NCBI GenBank assembly: GCA_041751875.1
Contig: JBGSIC010000013.1
Location: forward strand, 310,001 to 374,000
DNA from: JBGSIC01 sp041751875
Lineage (GTDB): Bacteria; Bdellovibrionota; FAC87; UBA2466; JACKAF01
Length of the DNA: 64,000 bases
Direction of reading: 5' to 3'
Shown here: positions 58,963-64,000 of the stretch, piece by piece
Layout: each line of letters starts with the position of its first letter
Numbering within the stretch: the first letter of the stretch is position 1
Notes under the pieces: model-generated
Told to the model about the DNA's origin: nothing
What the model saw: only the letters and a program-made list of their open reading frames with translations
Databases searched by the model: none
Program-made: the position numbers and the translations under genes

Positions 58963-59361
58963 ATGAAAACGAAGAACTATAAGAATGGTAGCAGCTGGGC
59001 CCGGGCTTATTGGAAACCCGCAGGCAGTGGCTGGGAAGTCGGCTTTGTCTATGGTGGCAAGACCCTTTTCTGTGGCAATTTTGTTCACTCTTCTGAAGCC
59101 AATAAATTCTACGGCATGATGAAACGTGAAATCACCCGCTTCGCCAAAAAGTATAAAGTTGGCAAAACGTATTCTCAGAGCTGGTACAAGACCTTCCTGA
59201 CAGCGCAGATTCAAACCTGCTACTACAACTTCGTAAACGCTCAGGTTCGTAAACATGCAACCGCCGCGGCCCGCAACTGGACCAAAAGCGTACGCACGTA
59301 CAACCGCATGAACCGCAAATGGACTTCGACCACGAAGACCCCTGCGATCAAAGCGGCTTAA
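58963..59361 (+). CDS. Small basic protein of unknown function
   Basis: A 132-residue very basic, aromatic-rich protein: ARAYWKPAGSGWEVGFVYGGKTLFCGNFVHSSEANKFYGMM, then KREITRFAKKYKVGKTYSQSWYKTF and a Lys/Arg/Ala-rich tail ending TTKTPAIKAA. The first half suggests a small beta-rich (AP2/integrase-DNA-binding-like or SH3-like) unit; I would not name it. AAGGAG lies 5-6 bases before the ATG. A strong terminator follows. Nucleic-acid binding is plausible from charge, not shown. Confidence 0.75.
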   Translation: MKTKNYKNGSSWARAYWKPAGSGWEVGFVYGGKTLFCGNFVHSSEANKFYGMMKREITRFAKKYKVGKTYSQSWYKTFLTAQIQTCYYNFVNAQVRKHATAAARNWTKSVRTYNRMNRKWTSTTKTPAIKAA

Positions 59362-59382
59362 GCTGTTTTAGAGTTAAGTTGA

Positions 59383-59417
59383 GAAAGGCCATCCTGGTAA
59401 CGGGGTGGCCTTTTTTA
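59383..59417 (+). terminator. Rho-independent terminator
   Basis: aaaggccatcc and ggggtggcctttttt with a 7-base loop. It ends the small basic-protein transcript and overlaps the stop of the convergent gene. Confidence 0.8.
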
Positions 59418-60041
59418 GTTTAAAAGCGCCCGGAGGCCGTTTGGGCCCACGGGGATTTGGGGCACGCACTTGTCCGCTTGGGCATTCATCGGTTCCATGC
59501 CCGCGGTGCAGTTAGTTCTATTCGAACTGTCTCCGCCACCCCCACACGCTTCTCCCGAACATTTGCCATCTATGCAAATGGGTTTCACGGGAATTGCAAA
59601 GTGGGTTACTTTCGTCGGATCGGTCTCGCCCCCGATAGAAACTATCTCGAATTCTGAATCTAATCTTAAGTTAACTTCTTCGGGTCGGATGGTATCACCT
59701 GCGACGAGTGGCGTATTAACCCCGTTAGCATCGGTTCTCGAATAATATCCGGGTTTGTCTAAACTTTGCCAACTTAGTTTCTCCCCAACCGTAACACAGC
59801 CGGTGTATCTTAGGCCCTCGGTCTCGATATCAGCGGGAACAAAAGACCAGTGCAAGGGATCGTCTCCGTGCGGTTCTACCTTGAAGGTTCCACACTCAAG
59901 TTCCATTGGCGTGCGGACCTTGTGTACATTGGAGGATACCGCATGTCGTTTTGGTTCCTTTATGTTTTCGCTGCTGGCAAAAACGAAGGAAGCCGACAAC
60001 AAAACAATATAGATCGTAATTTTAGGAATCAATGTTTTCAT
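59415..60041 (-). CDS. Exported protein of unknown function
   Basis: A 208-residue exported protein: signal peptide MKTLIPKITIYIVLLSASFVFA, a beta-rich body (CGTFKVEPHGDDPLHWSFVPAD, CVTVGEKLSWQSLDK) and a cysteine-rich end (ICIDGKCSGEACGGGGDSS, NCTAGMEP, KCVPQIP). The ATG at 60041 overlaps the TGA of the upstream gene (ATGA), so it is the second gene of an operon. The longer frame to 60059 is not preferred. Family unknown. Confidence 0.7.
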   Translation of the reverse strand: MKTLIPKITIYIVLLSASFVFASSENIKEPKRHAVSSNVHKVRTPMELECGTFKVEPHGDDPLHWSFVPADIETEGLRYTGCVTVGEKLSWQSLDKPGYYSRTDANGVNTPLVAGDTIRPEEVNLRLDSEFEIVSIGGETDPTKVTHFAIPVKPICIDGKCSGEACGGGGDSSNRTNCTAGMEPMNAQADKCVPQIPVGPNGLRALLN

Positions 60042-61810
60042 TTCTTCTTCTGCGGACAATTGTTGTACGCTTCCTTATAAATACCGATTGCAAGTGGGTT
60101 GAGCAGTTTCCGCTCATCCTCTGTAAACTGTTTTCCAAATAATCCCTTGCCCGCAGCAGGAACTTTTATATGGGCTTGGCTTAGTGCACGAATTGCCCGC
60201 TCTTGGCTTTTTGGATCATCCGCGGCCAACTTCAATAACTCATACATAGTTTCTTTAACCGCTTCCGAATCTGGATTCGGTTTATTCGCCATTCGGTCAA
60301 GTTTTCGCGTCAGACGTTCGATGTCAGAAAGGTTCCCACCACCATTTCCGCCGCCATTGCCCCCACCCGGCGCTCCACCGCCGTTAGAGTTTCCCCCACC
60401 GGGACCACTGTTAGAGCCACCGCCGTTAGGTCCGGAGGAGCTTCCATTCGGTCCACCAGAGCTGCCCGCTCCCGACGGGCTTCCTGCACCGGAGTCACTT
60501 CCTAATCCACCTTGACCCAAACTGGCAGGCGAACGATTTGCCGAGAGATTCGCCAAAGACGCTTGCTGTTCCAAATTGCGTAACGACGGCGTTGCGCCCA
60601 CGTTCATTCCCTTGGGTTGTGCAACCGTAGGGAGTTGAAAGCTATTAGTGCCTGCAGTGTTGGTAGTCGTACCCAAATTGAGTCCAGGAATCTGAAGCTG
60701 CGGAAGCTTACTTAACTGCGCGGTACCCGACGTAACCGGCACCGAACCGGTTGAACCATTTAAAAGAAATCCATTCGGACTTTGTTGTGCAAGTTGCGCC
60801 GCTGTTTCACTCGCGAAAGGAGCAAGCCAATTTTCCGCAGCTGAACTCCCCGCACCGCTCGCAGGCGAAGCCGTCTCTTGCGTCGGCGTTAAGAGCATCA
60901 TGTTGGCGGTGTCCACGGAAGACACGGGCAACACGGTGTTTAAAGGAATGCTGCCGTTCGAGCAGGTACCAGCTAAGTGGGCTGCAAGTAAAGTTGAAGC
61001 GGGATCCATTGGCGTGAAGTTCTTTTCTTCCCCCTCGTTTGCCTTAACATCCATGACCTTTAGATTCGGCGCCTTAACGAACTCCGCTTTCTTGGGGACC
61101 AAAAGTCCGGTTACCCAGAAAGGGCGAACCTGCATGAATTTCTGCGTCCAGATTTCTAGCAAAGAAAGGCTGCGCACCTTTTCAGCGCGTGTTTGACGAT
61201 ACGCAATCTTTAGATTTTGGATTTCTGGATTTCCAAACACCTCAACCATGCCATACGTTTTTTCATCTTGCTGATAAGGGCTCAGTAAAATGGCCATACC
61301 CGTGTAGGTGCCATTTTTCTCAATGAGCTGAACTTGTGAACCCGAAAGTACCACCGACCATCGTCCCATCAGTACCGTTGCGCCTTTATTATTGGTCTTA
61401 AACATAGAATCACAAACTGAGGCTTCACAGTTATCTGAGCTGCTGTAGCTCCAGATGGCGTGAAGTTTTCGGGAGACGGAACGGAACCCAAAGGTGTTTC
61501 CTTTTTCTGCCATCACCAAAAGCGAGGTCTTTTCGTCGTAGCGTTTCCAAATCTGTTCCTTAGCCCAGGGAATCTTCGCCACAATCACTTTCAAATCGTC
61601 GATGACTTGCTTGAAGCTCTGGCACTGAAAGCGTTTGGTGCCGTAGTAGTCTTCCACGGCCTTTTTATATTCTGAAAGAAGTTGGGGATCGGAAAGGAAT
61701 GCATCGAGATGAGGAGCGCGCTCGACAATGGCATCCATTTGCGCGAGCGAATCGCCAAATGCTGAGATGCTGAGCCCTAGAATTAATAGGATAGCCCCTA
61801 ATGCGCGCAC
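60038..61810 (-). CDS. Large exported protein with Gly/Ser/Asn-rich segment
   Basis: A 590-residue exported protein. Signal peptide MRALGAILLILGLSISAFG; residues 20-280 are a folded alpha/beta part (AQMDAIVERAPHLDAFLSDP, AIWSYSSSDNCEASVCDSMF); residues 310-490 are low-complexity Ser/Thr/Pro, then Gly/Ser/Asn repeats (GGSNSGPGGGNSNGGGAPGG); the end is helical (LTRKLDRMANKPNPDSEAVK). The Gly-rich part is likely disordered. It is the first gene of a two-gene operon with the protein at 59415. Not recognised. Confidence 0.72.
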   Translation of the reverse strand: MRALGAILLILGLSISAFGDSLAQMDAIVERAPHLDAFLSDPQLLSEYKKAVEDYYGTKRFQCQSFKQVIDDLKVIVAKIPWAKEQIWKRYDEKTSLLVMAEKGNTFGFRSVSRKLHAIWSYSSSDNCEASVCDSMFKTNNKGATVLMGRWSVVLSGSQVQLIEKNGTYTGMAILLSPYQQDEKTYGMVEVFGNPEIQNLKIAYRQTRAEKVRSLSLLEIWTQKFMQVRPFWVTGLLVPKKAEFVKAPNLKVMDVKANEGEEKNFTPMDPASTLLAAHLAGTCSNGSIPLNTVLPVSSVDTANMMLLTPTQETASPASGAGSSAAENWLAPFASETAAQLAQQSPNGFLLNGSTGSVPVTSGTAQLSKLPQLQIPGLNLGTTTNTAGTNSFQLPTVAQPKGMNVGATPSLRNLEQQASLANLSANRSPASLGQGGLGSDSGAGSPSGAGSSGGPNGSSSGPNGGGSNSGPGGGNSNGGGAPGGGNGGGNGGGNLSDIERLTRKLDRMANKPNPDSEAVKETMYELLKLAADDPKSQERAIRALSQAHIKVPAAGKGLFGKQFTEDERKLLNPLAIGIYKEAYNNCPQKKK

Positions 61811-61959
61811 TGCTCCCCCCGGAGACTGGAATGACTCATTGTATCAAGGTCGGGGGATGGGCTGATAGTGTATTCACATTGAATACTTAGGCCCGTCGAA
61901 CTATGTTTTTGCGCCCGCCCGCAAGCTATACGCGTGATTACTTTTAGGACAGGTCGTTT

Positions 61960-61990
61960 GTTCCAAAAGGTGCCTGGCACCTATTGGAAC
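61960..61990. repeat. 31-bp palindrome containing ggtgcctggcacc
   Basis: GTTCCAAAAGGTGCC and its partner GGCACCTATTGGAAC around a central T, one mismatch. It lies 10 bases beyond the stop of the spike-protein gene. The ggtgcc/ggcacc core also occurs in the large palindrome at 3449-3570, suggesting a shared repeat type or a terminator-like structure. Confidence 0.55.
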
Positions 61991-62000
61991 CCTCAACAAC

Positions 62001-62747
62001 CTAGTTTGTCTTTCCGGTTTGGCTAAGCATATCGGGCGTCATGGGGGTAGAAGGCGGCCCCGAAGGACCCCAAGAAGTGGGGTGGGAGTGGGCGTTGAAG
62101 AGCTGCTGAAAAACATCTCCCTTAATCAGCGCTTGGGCCGCGCCCTGGCCCAGCTTTATCTCTTTGGCCTCGATGGTAATCGAACTACCCTCGATGCGTA
62201 CCGTACTCCCCCCGTTGTGCTTTAGCGTGATCGCTTCGCCACAAATCTCAATCTCATTAGATTTCTCATCCCTCAAAGAAATCTTTTTATCGCTCGAGCG
62301 AATCTCAATCGTGCGCTTTTCCTTGTCGTGCAATGAAATGCCGCCCTGGTCATCGCTATCATCAAAACACAATGTATGACCGCTTCGGGTCTTAATAAAT
62401 TTAAGGTTGTTCTTATCATCCGTGTTGAAATCGCCTGTGCGTCCAGAAGCGGGCGGTGCATTTTTAGGGTTGAACAAACTCCCCATAACGATGGGAAAAT
62501 CGATATTCCCGTTCTCGAAGTAAACGAGTACTTCATCTCCCACTTCCGGTAAAAACCACATACCACTCTCAGTGGAAGCGTACGAAGTGCAAACGCGCGC
62601 CCAATCGGAAAGGACGTCGGCCGAATCACCGTGAAGCCACGGGTAGGCAACGCGAACCCGACCTTTTTTTTCGGGATCCTTATTCTCTCTTATCACCGCT
62701 CTGGCAAGCGGAGGAAACCCCGAATGGTATGTTTGAAATCGCTCCAT
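62001..62747 (-). CDS. Phage baseplate protein gpV/VgrG-like spike
   Basis: A 248-residue gpV-type spike protein. The OB-fold part is clear: MERFQTYHSGFPPLARAVIRENKDPEKKGRVRVAYPWL, then WARVCTSYASTESGMWFLPEVGDEVLVYFENGNIDFPIVMGSLFNP (Phage_base_V signature). A beta-helix-like needle follows (RTIEIRSSDKKISLRDEKSNEIEICGEAITLKHNGGSTVRIEGSSITI), and the tip ends HSHPTSWGPSGPPSTPMTPDM. This is the spike of contractile injection systems (phage P2 gpV, type VI VgrG C-terminus, eCIS). The ATG overlaps the upstream lipoprotein stop by one base (TAATG). Other parts are not in the window. Confidence 0.88.
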   Translation of the reverse strand: MERFQTYHSGFPPLARAVIRENKDPEKKGRVRVAYPWLHGDSADVLSDWARVCTSYASTESGMWFLPEVGDEVLVYFENGNIDFPIVMGSLFNPKNAPPASGRTGDFNTDDKNNLKFIKTRSGHTLCFDDSDDQGGISLHDKEKRTIEIRSSDKKISLRDEKSNEIEICGEAITLKHNGGSTVRIEGSSITIEAKEIKLGQGAAQALIKGDVFQQLFNAHSHPTSWGPSGPPSTPMTPDMLSQTGKTN

Positions 62748-63721
62748 TAACCCTTCACCGCAAGTTGAGCCCAAAGTGCCCCTTTAGGCGCTGCTTGAAA
62801 TAATTTGCAGGTCGCCTGCGTCTCTTCCACGGATGCCACGTAGCAAGTTCCCACCCGATACTTCTTCCCATCCGATTTCGCCCCTATCACACTGATTTCC
62901 TGACCAGGGGCAAGGCCCGGCAGTGGCTCAAAGAGAACCAACGTTTCTTCACCCGATAGGGCGTAGCTATCAATGACTGGAACTGAAACCCGCCGCGTGG
63001 CCGACGAAGAGGAGCGCAACATTTGATATTCGCCTCCCGCTTCTGAACGGAGCCCTTGCACCTTGATCAAACTATTCTGTCCGAGACGTAGGGTATTTTT
63101 CTTGCCTACCTTGAGCGGACCTACAAAGGCAGGTTGTCCCGCTTCTCCTTCGTATAGCGCAACAGAGAACTCTTTCGGATCACCCTCAATTTGAATGACA
63201 CTGAGCTCGCCGTTGCCTTTAACCGCTATCCAATCCGTTCGGTCCCCCGCGCTGTAGTTCACGGATCCGGAAAGTTCCGCCGCATCCTCAAGAGCAACGG
63301 CTCCTGCAGGCTTCATATCGTCTCCCGATTCAAATTCAGGATTGAGATACTCCACAAGCAAACGAGGCCGTCCTTCAAACCACTCGCCTCGATGCTTTCT
63401 CAGCTTAACGCCATAGTAATCTGGGGAAAGATAGCGTGTGGAAGTGAGTATAAGCCTTTTTCCTCCCCGGTCGCACTGGCTCCGCATCGGAATCTGGGTT
63501 CCACTTCTTTTCAATTCCACATTTACTTCTCGCGCTGCTCGGCCGCATCCTACACGCGACCCTGCGCGCGAGAGGTTCTGTTCAAACAGTATCCTTCCCG
63601 AAGCTGGAAGGCGTACCCGTTTCTCGTCCTGCCACTCATTCAGGTTCTTAGGAAACTGTGACGTGTGCGCACAACCTACTAAAAGCAAAAGCGTTCCCAG
63701 TAATAGCCCTATCGCCCTCAT
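62747..63721 (-). CDS. Lipoprotein of unknown function, spike-operon member
   Basis: A 324-residue lipoprotein: MRAIGLLLGTLLLLVGC with the lipobox, then a beta-rich body with several repeats (ELSGSVNYSAGDRTDWIAVKGNGELSVIQIEG, PVIDSYALSGEETLVLFEPLPG) and three cysteines in the middle and end. It lies in an operon between an FHA protein and a gpV-like spike (TAATG and ATGA overlaps at both ends), so it may belong to the same injection or secretion apparatus. Too long for a classic TssJ. Family unknown. Confidence 0.7.
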   Translation of the reverse strand: MRAIGLLLGTLLLLVGCAHTSQFPKNLNEWQDEKRVRLPASGRILFEQNLSRAGSRVGCGRAAREVNVELKRSGTQIPMRSQCDRGGKRLILTSTRYLSPDYYGVKLRKHRGEWFEGRPRLLVEYLNPEFESGDDMKPAGAVALEDAAELSGSVNYSAGDRTDWIAVKGNGELSVIQIEGDPKEFSVALYEGEAGQPAFVGPLKVGKKNTLRLGQNSLIKVQGLRSEAGGEYQMLRSSSSATRRVSVPVIDSYALSGEETLVLFEPLPGLAPGQEISVIGAKSDGKKYRVGTCYVASVEETQATCKLFQAAPKGALWAQLAVKG

Positions 63722-64000
63722 TGAGCTCTCCCCTCAACGTAAAATCCGACCTCTTGGCCTAGAATTTCAATCTTGTCTCCGGAATTCAGGTAACGAGATT
63801 CCTTCAACGTCTGTTGATTCACCCGCACGGAACCCAAGTCCGCGAGTCGGTGGCGCTCTAACCGAAAAGCTCGTTTTCCGTTCTCCAAGCTTTCTGAGTG
63901 CAGAACAGCATATTGCCGCTTCTTCATCTGCGGAGGTCGAATCAAACGAACACCACTGCGGGAATGCGTGCCCAGTTCGACGCGATTCTTCGCAACCGCC
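63718..64000 (-). CDS. FHA-domain protein, C-terminal part (runs off the window)
   Basis: The last 93 codons of a protein whose start lies beyond the right edge. The sequence reads as an FHA domain: VELGTHSRSGVRLIRPPQMK, RQYAVLHSES, RLADLGSVRVNQQTLKESRYL and SGDKIEILGQEVGFYV, with the R/S positions near the phospho-threonine pocket. FHA proteins are common regulators in type VI and related injection loci. Its ATGA overlap with the lipoprotein gene and the spike downstream support such a role. The first part of the protein is not visible. Confidence 0.75.
   Translation of the reverse strand, partial: AVAKNRVELGTHSRSGVRLIRPPQMKKRQYAVLHSESLENGKRAFRLERHRLADLGSVRVNQQTLKESRYLNSGDKIEILGQEVGFYVEGRAQ

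Noticed and set aside
60099..60515. Proline-rich 138-codon ORF opposite the Gly-rich protein
   Set aside because: Poly-Pro is the mirror of the Gly/Ser codon repeats of the real minus-strand gene.
1..64000. CRISPR arrays, prophage or complete insertion sequences
   Set aside because: No evenly spaced direct repeats with spacers, no integrase or transposase ORF; the gpV-like spike is in a lipoprotein/FHA operon, not a phage tail module here.

Overview
The window is ordinary bacterial chromosome of roughly 50% G+C with dense, mostly short-spaced operons on both strands. It looks like a Gram-negative didermal bacterium: there are many lipobox lipoproteins, an OmpA-type peptidoglycan anchor, an outer-membrane beta-barrel and an ExbB/ExbD motor. 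The mix of housekeeping genes with many unrecognised lipoproteins and exported proteins suggests Bdellovibrionota (Bdellovibrio/Oligoflexia relatives). That placement is an inference from gene content, not a phylogenetic result.

Layout. 1-2.3 kb: end of a surface-polysaccharide region (two glycosyltransferases) plus mazG. 2.3-8.3 kb: type II glutamine synthetase, a palindromic mobile-like repeat, an ExbB-ExbD-ExbD motor operon, GDP-fucose synthase, an outer-membrane protein and a SAM hydrolase-type enzyme. 8.35-17.6 kb: a core block on the plus strand (yebC, ruvC-ruvA-ruvB, a CHASE3-type sensor kinase, htpX, trpS, scpA-scpB). 17.6-20.4 kb: an OmpA-like lipoprotein, then an initiator tRNA gene split by a group I intron, a separate PD-(D/E)XK homing-endonuclease-like gene directly downstream, and a bacterial eRF1/Balon-like protein. 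20.5-28.8 kb: VIT-family transporter, DNA polymerase IV, an exported FGE-sulfatase pair and two lipoproteins. 28.2-40.9 kb: methyltransferase, HEAT-like exported protein, Rieske-FAD oxidoreductase, CPA2 antiporter, MFS transporter, CorA and a set of small stress-type proteins. 41-48.7 kb: a thioredoxin-domain (DUF255) protein, several lipoproteins, and a RimK ATP-grasp ligase with its partner protease. 48.8-54.8 kb: an exported phospholipase D-like protein and, convergent to it, a two-gene operon of a reverse transcriptase and a large multi-pass membrane protein, preceded by a structured, palindrome-flanked non-coding segment. 55-64 kb: fabH, GAF protein, M28 peptidase, small basic protein, exported proteins, and the end of an FHA/lipoprotein/gpV-spike operon that suggests a contractile injection or type VI-like secretion locus.

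The two most interesting places are (1) the reverse transcriptase plus 12-13-helix membrane protein (with a GGDEF-like tail) and its retron-like leader at 50.6-54.4 kb, a candidate undescribed RT-based system, and (2) the split tRNA-fMet with an ORF-less 270-nt group IC3-like intron and a free-standing I-Ssp6803I-like nuclease 98 bases beyond it.
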